Part shown: in pieces, positions 22,740 to 32,929 of the stretch
Numbering within the stretch: the first letter of the stretch is position 1
How the letters are laid out: each line of letters opens with the position of its first letter
Assembly: GCA_946894095.1 (NCBI GenBank)
Contig: OX335654.1
Span: 15,385,687-15,449,686 of the forward strand
From: Incurvaria masculella
Lineage: Eukaryota > Arthropoda > Insecta > Lepidoptera > Incurvariidae
Direction: 5' to 3'
Length of the DNA: 64,000 nucleotides
Translations under genes and position numbers: made by a program
The notes under the pieces: model-generated
Told to the model about the DNA's origin: nothing
Databases searched by the model: none
Seen by the model: only the letters and a program-made list of their open reading frames with translations

Positions 22740-24131
22740 AAGTATCGTTCATTATTTAATCGATCAAAACAAAAAGATTAAACCGAAGTCAAATGCCATC
22801 ATGATAAGTGTAACTAAATTTTGAGTATTCATTACATTTCTATCTAATGTTAAATGTAGACTACAGTTGTGTGTAATATTTCATAAGTGGTTTTCATCAC
22901 TCATGAAGCGTTAAAGCCGCTTTATGGACTGACTCTATTCACAACCAGAACCAAACTAGTGAACCAAAACGCCAAAAAATCGTACTCATTAGGAAATTAG
23001 ATATGTTCAGCCCTCCAGACCCCCACCCCCAATCCTCGAAGGTTACCGTGAGATGAGTCTTCCAAGTCCCCGGGGAGGACATTGCTAGTTCTGTACGATG
23101 GCTACCGGGCGACAATGTATTGTACATTACATACAGATATTTTAATGTTTCTTCAAATCGGGAAAGTGTTGACTGGAAGGAATCGCTCGTAGAAATAAGA
23201 ATATATTTTTATCACTTACCTATTTAGATTTAACTAAACGAAGCTGGTAATTTTAACCTATTTGGGTGAAATCACTTGAGACTGTAGATTTTCATGCAAT
23301 GTTTTCCTACGCTAAGCTTTATAAAGATCTTCGGTATGGAATAAAGCAACACGTAATTGCTGTCTTAGTCATCAAGTAAAGCGAGTGAGCTCTAGAGTCA
23401 CTATGCCAACCAATTACGTAGAAGAGGAACGGCCCCTAAAGTCCTGATCTACAAATCAAGCACGCATACGTCTCACCAAGTCCTCGCCGACAACAAATTT
23501 AGTTCGATTCCGATCTGCGCACGCGCATACCGCATTGGCATATTGACGACTCGCCGCGCTTGTCGTCGGATTCATTTACAGATTTAATTTGTGAGCGGGA
23601 TTTTTATTTTTAAGTATTGAGCTAAACACGGATGAATGATTTTTCGAGGAGGAGGTCAGTGTAAATATGGTGATAAGATTGGGTAAAAATTATTGTTTGT
23701 TTGTGAACTTAACCGCCATCGAATGTTCGTGTCGTTAGAACTCGACAAGATCAGTATAGTGGGTGAATTCGTAAGCGCTCTGACTAGCCGGCGCTGCCGT
23801 CAGTGTCTGATTTCCCTTTAAAGTGCTATGCTGCCGCTAAACGGATGATTTTGGTCGACACTCGCTAACTTACCTTAACCATTCGAAATAAAGCTCTATA
23901 AAGTGGTTTAAATGGATTTGGAGCTTGAATATTTACGACTTATTTCTGAGAGCGTAGCGATAATTTGCAAGCCTCCGTTAACCCAACGATTGTATTAGAT
24001 AATAATGAAGTGTATATGTAGATTCGGAACTTGGAACGTATTCCAAGGTTCTCTCAAGATATTTAGACCTTCTAATCAATTTTAATATAATCCGATTGCA
24101 ATTTTTGCATCAATTTCCTGCTTAACGCTAC
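22740..24131. other. Unique DNA, GC-richer at 23400-23600
   Basis: Mostly AT-rich. The patch 23450-23600 ('tgcgcacgcgcataccgc', 'cgactcgccgcgcttgtcg') is CpG-rich and could be promoter DNA. No open frame of interest and no repeat match. Confidence 0.25.
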
Positions 24132-24480
24132 TTATGCACGAACGTGCATAACTGCGAAAGATCCAAAGGCCGTTGCCCTGTTATCTCCGCCTAGCCCCAG
24201 GGAATCGTTCTCGTGGTATATGATATATATAAAAAGTAATGTTTGTCTGTCTGTATGTCCCCAGATGACGGCGCAGATAGGACAGTCGACAACGCCGTCG
24301 CTGCCCGGACGCAGCGGGAAGCTAACTGGGGCTGCGTAGAGATAACGCCGCTCAACGTAGCACGCCCCTCGATTACCTCCGCCTCTAGGAAACTTGTTAG
24401 ATCTCTTTAACATAGGTACACGTTTCGTAGGTAACATGTTATCATATAAAAAAGCACGAACACACAACATTATTATATAA
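24132..24480. other. GC-rich block with a 112-codon minus-strand open frame
   Basis: The frame encodes a Gly/Arg/Cys-containing peptide (for example KFPRGGGNRGAC, CPICAVIWGH) that I cannot assign. The neighbouring 'atataaaaagtaatgtttgt' followed by 'ctgtctgtatgt' is of a type often seen in insect retroposon 3' regions, so the whole block may be repeat-derived. Confidence 0.25.
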
Positions 24481-24609
24481 GTCGTTTCATTTGGGTTGAA
24501 TGGTGTTAAATAATTTCATGTTGCGTATGTATGTATATATCTAAATATTTACTTTCTTCAATTCCATTTAATTACAAGTTAAGAGAGTCGTTACTTCATC
24601 AATTCCTCA

Positions 24610-25060
24610 TACTACGGGCGATAACTGTTTCCATGCTCTGAATGTTTTACTAGGTTTTTAAAATTTTTGATTTTAAAATATATTATAGAAATCTGAGTCT
24701 CTATGTTTTCATGTTTTTTAAATTTCTTTTAGATTGGCAAATATTGGCTAATAAACATTGGAAAAAAGTTGTCTTTTTTTACGTTCATTTTAGTTTTTTT
24801 ATTTTTAGATTTACAAAAAAATCAAAAGATAGGGAGGAAGATAGATTGAAGCTTTATCAAGTGATATAAAAAAATTGAATAAAATCTGAAAACGTTTGGG
24901 GAAACGTTAGGGCCTGGAAGATGATTTCCCTATTTTAATGGCAGTCGCCGTGCAAAATTGTGCCTTAGCCAATGGACAAAGAATGCATTTCTTAAAATTG
25001 TAAATTCTTAAATTTCCTGTGACTTCACGGCAGTTTTAAACCCTAGGATATGTAAGTGTA
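24610..25060 (-). repeat. Long interspersed repeat R, minus copy
   Basis: Reverse complement of 8215-8705. Clear blocks are 'attttaatggcagtcgc', 'ttcctgtgacttcacgg', 'aagctttatcaagtgatat' and 'gggcgataactgtt'. No coding sequence. Confidence 0.65.
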
Positions 25061-25865
25061 TGAGTCTTATAAAATAATTTTGTGTGCTTGTGCTATAATA
25101 TTATTTAATAGTTTGTAAATTCAATTATAATATACCTGCCTTAGATTATTTTTATTTATATTATATGGTTCAGTTTTATTTTCTTTTTTTAAATTTTATA
25201 TTATAATATTTTAGAAATTTTTTATGTTTGATAAAAAGCCTACCCGAATTTAAAATGTTGTCATTGTCCTAGCATCTTTACAAAAAACATGGCATACACG
25301 TTTGTATTAAAATTGAAGAAGGTATCATAATCCAAGCCTCTTATTTTATTTTTATTTTTAGCTGAATGAGGAAGGCTTGCAAAACCTTTTTTAGATAAAT
25401 CCATTTCAAAATAATTAACCAAATGTTTTAAATTTTAAAGTAGTTTTGTTATAAAATTGCCGTTGTTCTAAAAACGTTGTTGTAAAATGATGTATCAATA
25501 AAATTTTATTCTTCAGTATGACTTCAGAAAAATATTTGATTGTCACAGCGGCGGACTTGTTAAATAAAATTATTTAGATATCTTAACCAAATTGATTTCT
25601 CCAAGAAGGTAAACAGATATTAAATTAAAACTGACAATATTGCGGTCGATGAATGGGTAGTGGTTTCTTAAGTGGATTTAATATTATTTCCAGTACTATC
25701 TTAGCAACCGCATGAAATGAAATCTGCCGAACAAATTGTTGAACGGAACATATAAATCAGTACAAGATGTAATTCAAAGAGTGCCCATGTCGTTAAGATA
25801 CCAGTGAAATTGTGGTTTGGATAGAGCAGCAAGTATTAATGTCGCAAATGTTATGGTTTGATTTT
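25061..25865. other. AT-rich, no recognised feature
   Basis: Very AT-rich, no coding signal, no repeat match in the window. Confidence 0.35.
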
Positions 25866-25935
25866 TAGGGTTCCGTAGCCAAATTGTAAAAACGGGCCCT
25901 AAAGAGTTTCACCCTGTCCGTCCATCCGTGTATCG
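25866..25935 (+). repeat. Fragment of 'agggttccgtagcc' repeat
   Basis: Contains 'tttttagggttccgtagcca', 'aaaaacgggccct' and 'ctgtccgtccatccgt', resembling the terminal part of the GACG-microsatellite type of element. Short and isolated. Confidence 0.45.
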
Positions 25936-26101
25936 AAGCCATTTAATCGGAAATTATTGCACTATAAATGACATTTGGATCCAAGATATTTTCAATGAAC
26001 CGCCGGTGAACTGAAAATAATTAAATTAGAAATAATGAAAAAAATATCCAGTACAAATGAGCATAAATAAAAAGATAATAAAAAGTATCCCACAAGGATA
26101 C

Positions 26102-26335
26102 TTTTTTTTATGCGCCCTGAGATGGATGGCTAATACCACACAACTACCGTTATGATATTAGCCTAATACACCACATTCCCGAAGGAATTAGGTGCCATGC
26201 CAGGACCTTCCCATTATGAGCACGGCTACATTTAACTGGATGGAAAACAGGGTAAATTTTTTCTTGCCGCTTCAACCATAATTTCATCCAATGCGGTGAT
26301 ACCAACCCGGGCGGGCTTAACCATACCACCTAGTA
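26102..26335 (-). mobile_element. SINE group A, 5'-truncated, joined to a LINE end
   Basis: From the T-run at 26102 through 'tgcgccctgagatggatgg' to 'ccataccacctagta', matching the tail and half of the body of group A. It stops exactly where a family X LINE-like 3' end begins in the opposite orientation. The two elements are back to back. Confidence 0.8.
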
Positions 26336-26645
26336 CTGGCCTGCTCCAATTGGCATGTTAGTTGGTGGGGATAGTCTTTGCAAATAAAATTATTTTTGTC
26401 GTGAACTGTTGCATACGGCATGAATATTTAATTTTTGTAAATTCATGTTCATTTTGGTAAAATAATTGACAAACACTTTTGTAAATTTAGGCTAAGTGAA
26501 AGTTGAAAAAAAAAAGCGAAGTTTCTTTCCAGTTCTTCTTGGCTGTGATTTGTTTTGCTGAACTGGCCAATGTTAAAATATGACAAATCCGAGTGCAGTG
26601 TGTGTCTATGGATGATGAATAAACAATACAATACAATACAATATG
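26336..26645 (+). mobile_element. LINE-like 3' end, family X
   Basis: Starts 'ctggcctgctccaattggca' and 'gtggggatagtctttgcaaa'; contains 'tttctttccagttcttcttg' and 'gttttgctgaactggccaat'. Ends 'ctatggatgatgaataaaca' followed by tandem 'atacaatacaatac'. Similar to 31070-31376. The pentameric tail suggests template slippage at the 3' end during target-primed insertion. Confidence 0.7.
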
Positions 26646-27296
26646 AGAGAGATGAAAAAAAAGTCAACTATCTCGAACTAAAGTTCAGTTACTGATTCTG
26701 TTAGATGCTGTATTGCGGAGGGTTTCACGATGTTATTTGATAGTTATTGGGGTTTTTGCTGCTTCTAGTACAACTTAGCCGATTTTTTCTCCTATTTGGG
26801 CCAAATACACTGCACTCATGAAATCATAAAATCTATAATAATCTCAACTTTTTTATTTCAATGACTAACTATTTTCGAACATTTATTGTGTATGTATAAA
26901 AAAATACATTTAACAGAAAAGTGATGACTTTATTTAGATGTTTCTTTATCCGCCTCATTGATACTCATCCGTTATGGATAAACAAAGGTCTAGGGTTCAA
27001 AATGTTGGCCGGTTATCGTAAGAAGCGACACACACATTAAAGACATAATTACCTCGATGGGTGGCCACTTTATATCTGCACAATGGACTTCATGGCACGA
27101 CTTTCCCACGGAAGGCTGGATCTATGTTTCATGAACGTGCAGCATTAGAACTAGAATACTTCACGAAGTTAATTAAAGAAATCGTCTAACTCAAATTTTA
27201 TGCATGGGTAATCCTTGTCCAGAACTTTATATCCGATTTATTAAGTATCAAGAAAATTTTACTAATATTTTGCGTTTCAGATGACAAACGTTTAAA
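26646..27296. other. No recognised feature
   Basis: AT-rich unique DNA. Confidence 0.35.
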
Positions 27297-27644
27297 CGGC
27301 TTGTAGCTCAGGCGCGCGGAGATTTGCCTTTTACACAAGAGGGCATAAACTTTATTTTCTCTTTCTGAGGTGGGTAAGTGCATTTCGTCACAAATGCGAG
27401 ATGTTCCATGGTTGTAAACTGTAGTCCTCGTCCCTTACTAGGTGGTAGAGTTAAGCCCGCCCGGGTAGATAACATCGCATTGAATAAAAATATGGTCGAA
27501 ACGTCAGTATTTTCCATCTGAACTCGTGTAGCCGTGCTCATAATGGTAAGGTCCTGGCATGGCACCTACGGGGATGTGGTGTACTGAGTTAATATCAACT
27601 ATATATGTGTTTTAAGCGATTCATGTACAGTAATATTAAATAAA
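27297..27644 (+). mobile_element. SINE group A, diverged
   Basis: Head 'cggcttgtagctcaggcgcg', followed by 'tttctctttctgaggtgggt', 'gcatttcgtcacaaatgcg', 'gcccgcccgggtagataac' and the tail to 'gtacagtaatattaaataaa'. Many differences from the young copies, so old. Confidence 0.75.
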
Positions 27645-28208
27645 CTATTGCACCGCCCAACCCGGAAAATCCATGTTGTTTCGTAAAAGTTATAGGGCAT
27701 ACAAAATCAAGTGGAAATATCCCACAGTCATGCATGGCCGGACTTGACCCGCTAAAACAGAATAAATATTAAACGAACTATAAAACGTGTTTGCCATCCA
27801 TCCACAATCAAGTCGTTTCCGAAACGCTAAAAACAAACCCATAAAAATCACAAATTCGTAAGCAAAGAACACTACGTGAGCACTATTTTACGTCGGGGCC
27901 GAACAAGATTGAGCAAACTAATAAACAAAATCGTATCTGTTTGATCAAGGCATATAACTCGGGACGCTCTCAAAATACCGCGAAGCATACCAGGTGGCGT
28001 GCCACACATATTTCGGAATCGTAAATCTTTCGATTTTCGTGCTCATAAAAAGGTGCTGCAAAAAGTGGACAAAAAATGGACGAAATACGATTCCGGGCGA
28101 CCAATATGGTCTTTGTAAGAGGGGCCCGCATTATAAAACCTCACGACAAATTTTCGATCTGATAAAATGCTTTGAGAAGCTGCAGCCAGTATGGTCGACG
28201 AAGTTTTG
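27645..28208. other. No recognised feature
   Basis: An open frame of 145 codons (27994-28431) runs into the adjacent SINE, and its last third is simply SINE sequence translated. Not a supported gene. Confidence 0.35.
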
Positions 28209-28594
28209 TTTTTTTTTTTATGTGACGACATGGATGGCTAATACCACACCTTCTGTCATGGTATTAGCCCAACACACCACATGGGAACTAGGTGCCATGC
28301 CAGGACCTTCCTTATATTGCAGGGTTACATTGAACTGGATGGAAAACACGGACAATTTTCATTGCCGCTTCGACCATCGTTCATCCAATGCGATGGTACC
28401 AAACCCGGGCGGGATTAACCCTACCACCTAGTAAGTAAGGAAGGGGGGGACCTACAGTTTAACGTGGAATCCGAACCACGGCTAGCCTCTTTTAACGGTC
28501 GAATGGTCACCCATCCAAGACCAGACCGGACCCAGCGTTGCTTAACTTCGGAGAGCGATCGCCGAAGTGTCGCGCCACTGGGCCACTGAGGCTG
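28209..28594 (-). mobile_element. SINE group B, full length: tRNA-like leader plus 5S-like head
   Basis: Minus strand order: 'gtcagcctcagtggcccagt' (A-box-like leader), 'ggcgcgacacttcggcgatc', then the 5S-like segment (28505-28560 on plus) with 'ccgaagttaagcaacgctgg' and 'gtcttggatgggtgacc'. The group-specific body ('agccgtggttcggattccac', 'gggttaatcccgcccgggtt'), shared tail and A-run follow. The 5S-like part follows the order of animal 5S rRNA (CGATC, CCGAA.TTAAGCA.CG, GGG, GATGGG.GACC). The best copy in the window. It lacks the group A B box, so the internal promoter, if active, would be of 5S type. Confidence 0.85.
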
Positions 28595-28599
28595 ACACT

Positions 28600-29895
28600 G
28601 AGGCTTGGTGAAACTATCTTTTGCTTTGTTGCATTTGTTGTGATTGTATTAAAATTTAATGTTTGCCACGCGCGATATAAGTGAAACTTCTTGCTCATCA
28701 GATAAATGGTTCATATATTTTATGAACCAAAGATAACACTATATACGGGTGCGGAGAGTGAACAAATATAAATGAAAACCAACAAGGATTAGCAGAAGAA
28801 CCTCTGTGTCTACCATTCCCCTGCTGTCAGTGTACAGTACGCTACGCAGGAACCTACCCCCCTTTCTTTTTACCACTAGATGCCGCTGAGGCACTCTTCT
28901 ACTGTGCCGGTTCTCCCAACACATGCACCAAAAGCGATCAAAATCTTTCGCAATCTTAGAATTTTAGACAAGCAAAAAACTTTTACAAAATACATAAGTG
29001 GAATGCTCTAATTGCTAGTTCGATTGCTACTTGTATAGAGGTCAATATATCTTGTTTAAATATATTTTGGTGAAATGCACGTTAATACCTACAACATTTA
29101 ATTTATATCTTACAAATCAAATGATGTATATGAAGCAGTTAACCCCGAGGTCGGGTATGGGTTTCGAAATCATAAATTTCTTTAGGAAAGCAGCGACCAT
29201 CCGTGAAGCTACCGTGAAACGTATCCGATAGATGCAGAGATAAGGTCCCTCCGTGTGACATCAATTATACGTTTTTTATGTTCTAAGAATTGGAGTTTTT
29301 TGTGTTTAATAATATGCTGATGGTGTTAGTTATATGTATTGATAGCAAATAATAACATCTGTGGGGATATTGACGTTTGGATAGGTGGTTTATTAAGATA
29401 TTTCCTGGCATCCGGTTTAAGTTTGCGTTAGCTTTTAATATAGATTCTTCTTTGGAGAAGATGAGTCATAAATACGCCTATCTTTCTTAACTTGGAATTT
29501 TATTCCGAGTGCAATATCAATTACTTTTCATGTTTTCATGTTTTGATGAAATGATTTACCTTATTTTATTTATTTGTACCTACTTGAAGAAAAATACCAA
29601 AATAATATCAGTTTAACCTGTGAAACGGATATGAAATTCTTCGTTTTCAAGTATCTGGAGTTCTCTAACAACTGGCCAAGCAGCCATAGTTCATGATTCA
29701 TTAAAAAATTGTGCATTCAAATTTAAAAATATGTTTTTTTATTTGTTAACTGCTTGTATGCCTGATTCATGTGCTAATTTAAGTCTTTTGATTGTTATTT
29801 ATAATTTTGTTTCTTTTAGCGTTAAATTGTCGCATGTTTTAATTTTAAGTTAACGTTTACTTTACTTATTTACCTACCTAAATGATGCTGTTAAA
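28600..29895. other. Unique DNA, no gene seen
   Basis: A duplicate of 'actgaggct' sits just outside the SINE. Short open frames at 28739-28924 and 29031-29231 have no protein signature. Confidence 0.35.
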
Positions 29896-30055
29896 ACTAA
29901 TGGGTGGCCAGAAAGAGATTGCCTCAAGGCAATAGGTAGCCCATTAGTTATAACTGGCTTAACACTGTACAAGTATACTAAGTCTACAGTAACAATGTAT
30001 GTACAAGTTTAATCTAATCAACAGTTATTATTATTATTTCTTTATTGGCACATTG
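29896..30055 (+). mobile_element. LINE-like 3' end with (ATT)n tail
   Basis: Contains 'actaatgggtggccagaaag', 'gattgcctcaaggcaatagg', 'tagcccattagtta' and ends in 'agttattattattattt'. Inverted pairs (attgcctcaaggcaat; aactaatggg/cccattagtt) form a stem-loop. A 3' stem-loop followed by a short tandem tail is common for CR1/Jockey-like LINEs; the clade is inference. Confidence 0.4.
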
Positions 30056-30989
30056 TAAATGTTTGTAGAAAATATATAAAAATAAAAATATATGATTAAA
30101 TAATACTTTCTGTGGGCAAAACAAACAACCGCTATTTTAAATTAAAATTACAAATTACTTTACAAAGATCGTTTTTTATTCTAGATCATGTTTGAAGGAG
30201 ATCAATATGTATTGGTAACCGATCTATTTTTATGAAAAAAAAATAACATTATGAAATCCTGCAAAATCAAATTCCATGCAAATATAATAAGCACCAAGAA
30301 ATTGTACAGAAAAGTTTGAGAGCCGGGAGGACGCGTCTTGGTAGCAGGGGTCTCACTTAACTTTTTTCTCGCAAATTAATAAGGCAGTGTCAAAAAGTGG
30401 TCAAGTAGGAGGGCTAATCTTGAATTCTCATTATCCGGTGACTCACTGATGAGTTACAAATATTCTTACTCATGAAATACCGTTCAACTTTTTCACACGA
30501 CTCCTCCTAGTGCTGTTTATTTTTAATTATTCTAATTAGAGTGCCTTGACACTACACAATATTATCAGCGATGTCCTCACGCGAAAGCTAAGCGTAAATG
30601 TTTCATTTTCATCTGTCAATTGACTCGTATTCGTTTCATTAGTACAGACACCATTTTCAAAGTTGTGATCGATTTGCTTAAAATGTGAAATTATATATTT
30701 ATGTAATTGTAAATCAATTCCAACCTCATTGTTATTTTCGACACATTGAACCCTTCAAATAATGTCACAGGATGTCATTATGTCCTGTACATAACTTAGT
30801 GAACCGCCGAATCGACACTATTATTAAGGGATATGTAACTATGTGATCAGCTCACTGTAGTAGTTTATGACAAAACTTATAGTATTAAAACCTAATATGC
30901 AAATGTTTCACAATGTTTTGTTGTCACTGGAGCAGTTCATCGCTTTAAGGTCCTTGCTTACGGTGACGCTTGGTTCGGGTTATCTCTTT
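30056..30989. other. No recognised feature
   Basis: AT-rich unique DNA; no coding signal. Confidence 0.35.
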
Positions 30990-31376
30990 CCCTAAAATTT
31001 GGTCGAGAGAGGTAATGGCTGTGCACGGCGTGATGCTCGTGAACGGGTGCTGTTTGTGGGGACTGGCCTGCTAAAATTTGGTGGGTATAGTCTTTGCAAA
31101 TAAAATTATATTTGTCATGAACTGTTGCATACGGCATGAATTGTTATGTTTTGTGAATTGATGTTAATTTAGTGTTTTACCTATGTTTTTGTTATAAAAA
31201 TTAACAAACCCTTTTGTAAATTTAGACTAAGTGGACTTTGAAAAAAAAAACAGCGGAGTTTCTTTCCAGTTCTTCTTCGCTGTGTTTTGTTTTGCTGAAC
31301 TGGCCAATGTTAAAATATGACAAATCCAAGTGCAGTACTGTCTATGGATGATGAATTAACAATACAATACAATTAT
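30990..31376 (+). mobile_element. LINE-like 3' end, family X
   Basis: Collinear with the minus-strand copy 5275-5660 and with 26336-26645: 'ggtcgagagaggtaatggct', 'gcgtgatgctcgtgaacggg', 'ctgtttgtggggactggcc', 'gttgcatacggcatgaattg' and terminal 'atggatgatgaattaacaat' followed by acaatacaat. No protein-coding part left. Confidence 0.7.
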
Positions 31377-31549
31377 CAATCCGCCGTTGCTAAGAGCCCA
31401 CTCGGCCGCGAGCAACCGATTATCTCGACTTCAACCCTTTTTTTCGCCACCGCTTTTAAATTCACACCTTCGCCCGCAGCGCGCGACGCGACGAAATGGA
31501 ACAAAACGCCGCGATCCGGGAGCCATGTTGCTCCGATGTGCACCGGGAC

Positions 31550-31595
<46 letters not shown>

Positions 31596-31727
31596 AGCAA
31601 TATATGGACGTGTTCCATTTCCAAAAAATACAAGCAATTTCGATGGATGTGTTTTTTTCTCGAATCTTACACACTTATCTCTTAATCTGATTCATACAAG
31701 ATTTAAAAATAATATCATACCTTAGTG
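31377..31727. other. GC-rich block containing a (CGG)n run
   Basis: 31380-31600 is CpG-rich ('cccgcagcgcgcgacgcgac') and carries the CGG array. Because the array is a trinucleotide, long Ala, Gly or Pro runs appear in all frames on both strands, so those open frames are artefacts. A 5' UTR or promoter of an unseen gene would fit, unproven. Confidence 0.35.
31551..31593. repeat. (CGG)n trinucleotide array
   Basis: Forty-three bases of uninterrupted CGG repeat, about 14 units, in an otherwise AT-rich window. Confidence 0.95.
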
Positions 31728-32025
31728 GCGCAGAGCCTTGCATGCCAGAGGTCTGGGTTCAAATCCTCGCCCCGTTCATGCAATAATTAATTAAATTTTC
31801 TGGATGTATACGTGCAAATCGTAATGAATGCGAGCTGCTCCAGGCTCGGAATCCATGTAAAGTGTTGGTACAACTCCCCCCGGGTTGGAGGTCGCATTGG
31901 AGGAAAAGATGGTCTAAAAATTGTGCGTGTTTTCCAACCAGTTCAATTTAGCCGTGCTTATAAAGAAAAGTTGTTAGTATGACTTATAAAGGATAGTTTT
32001 GGTGTGGTGTTTTTATCTTATCACA
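31728..32025 (+). mobile_element. SINE group A with intact B box
   Basis: Head 'taccttagtggcgcagagcc' and B box 'gggttcaaatcctcg', close to the tRNA consensus. The body and tail are diverged ('ccccccgggttggaggtcgc', 'tccaaccagttcaatttagc'), and the 3' end is eroded near 32025. Confidence 0.8.
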
Positions 32026-32047
32026 TCACAGTAGTAAAGCGCCGCCT

Positions 32048-32273
32048 TACAAACCTAGTAAAAACCTAGTGAACTTATTCACTAGGTTTTCACAAACTTA
32101 CAAACATATTTCTTTAAAGAATATAATCAACTCATTAAAACCATTTTACGGTCATACACTAGATAATAGTCTAAACTTTAACATTTTCATTTTTAACTAT
32201 TTCTATTCTTAACCGACACTGAGATAAAATAAAAATAAACCCAAAATTTTGGAGGTTAGCGTCATATGGAGCC
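32048..32273 (+). mobile_element. MITE, TTAA family 2, right half
   Basis: Matches 18300-18506 and ends 'cgtcatatggagcc' followed by TTAA at 32274-32277. The left half is missing. A small extra hairpin ('aaacctagtgaa..ttcactaggttt') lies at the broken end. Confidence 0.75.
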
Positions 32274-32279
32274 TTAATA

Positions 32280-32530
32280 CGATTGTTTTTCCCATCTGTA
32301 TATTATCAACGGCGGCAGCCCGGCAGCGCGACTGCAGAGCGGGACACTTCGCTGGCGCGGTGTAGGGTGCGCAATCTTCGCGGGAATCAGACACCACCGC
32401 GCCGGCGCATCACCCACACCCTCGCCGTCTCCCTGTCCGTTCGCTCCCTCACGCACACACGCACAGACAAGTCGTGCCGGGACTGGTGGAAAGGCGTTGT
32501 CAAAATTTCCAGCCCAGCGTTCCAAGTATT
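32280..32530. other. CpG-rich block, promoter or exon candidate
   Basis: Sharp rise in GC with 'ggcggcagcccggcagcgcg', 'caccgcgccggcgcatcacc' and a (CA)-rich 'ctcacgcacacacgcacag'. Open frames exist on both strands but neither translation is recognisable. It starts right after a MITE end. Confidence 0.3.
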
Positions 32531-32710
32531 TTAATAGAGTAACGATATATCTCAAATATTTTTCTCAACTCGATGTGGCATAAGACACTGTTTCAGAATT
32601 GGCTCTACTTTTCGCGGATTTTGCTTTTTAAAACTGCTGTTGATATGACAAAATTGAGCTTGTCCTTTCTTCATGATTATTAACTGAGAATTTATATAAA
32701 CAGAGCAGAG

Positions 32711-32929
32711 GGCCCATTCAGGTAAGAGTGAGCTTGAGTTCGGGGGTGAGTTATAAATATATTAATATTTAAATAACTAAACTTTTACTTATACTTCGAA
32801 CGTATTTATGGGAAAAACCAGATTTTTACCAAACTAAAATGATGTTCAAAAATTATGTTAGAGTGAAACATTTAAAAAGTGAGTTGATATTTATTGTCGA
32901 ATTCGAACTCACTCTTACCTGAATGGGCC
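32711..32929. mobile_element. MITE with 22-bp perfect inverted ends
   Basis: Left end 32711-32732 'ggcccattcaggtaagagtg' plus 'ag' is the exact reverse complement of 32908-32929. Complementarity continues with 'cttgagttcg'/'cgaattcgaac'. Total 219 bp, AT-rich centre, no coding. No clear target duplication. Confidence 0.75.

Noticed and set aside
27994..28431. 145-codon open frame
   Set aside because: Its C-terminal third is translated SINE sequence and the remainder has no protein character.
28505..28560. Functional 5S rRNA gene
   Set aside because: Only part of the 5S sequence is present, with many differences, embedded in a SINE.
31376..31725. Poly-Ala, poly-Gly and poly-Pro open frames on both strands
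   Set aside because: All arise from the CGG array read in different frames; none continues into a recognisable protein.
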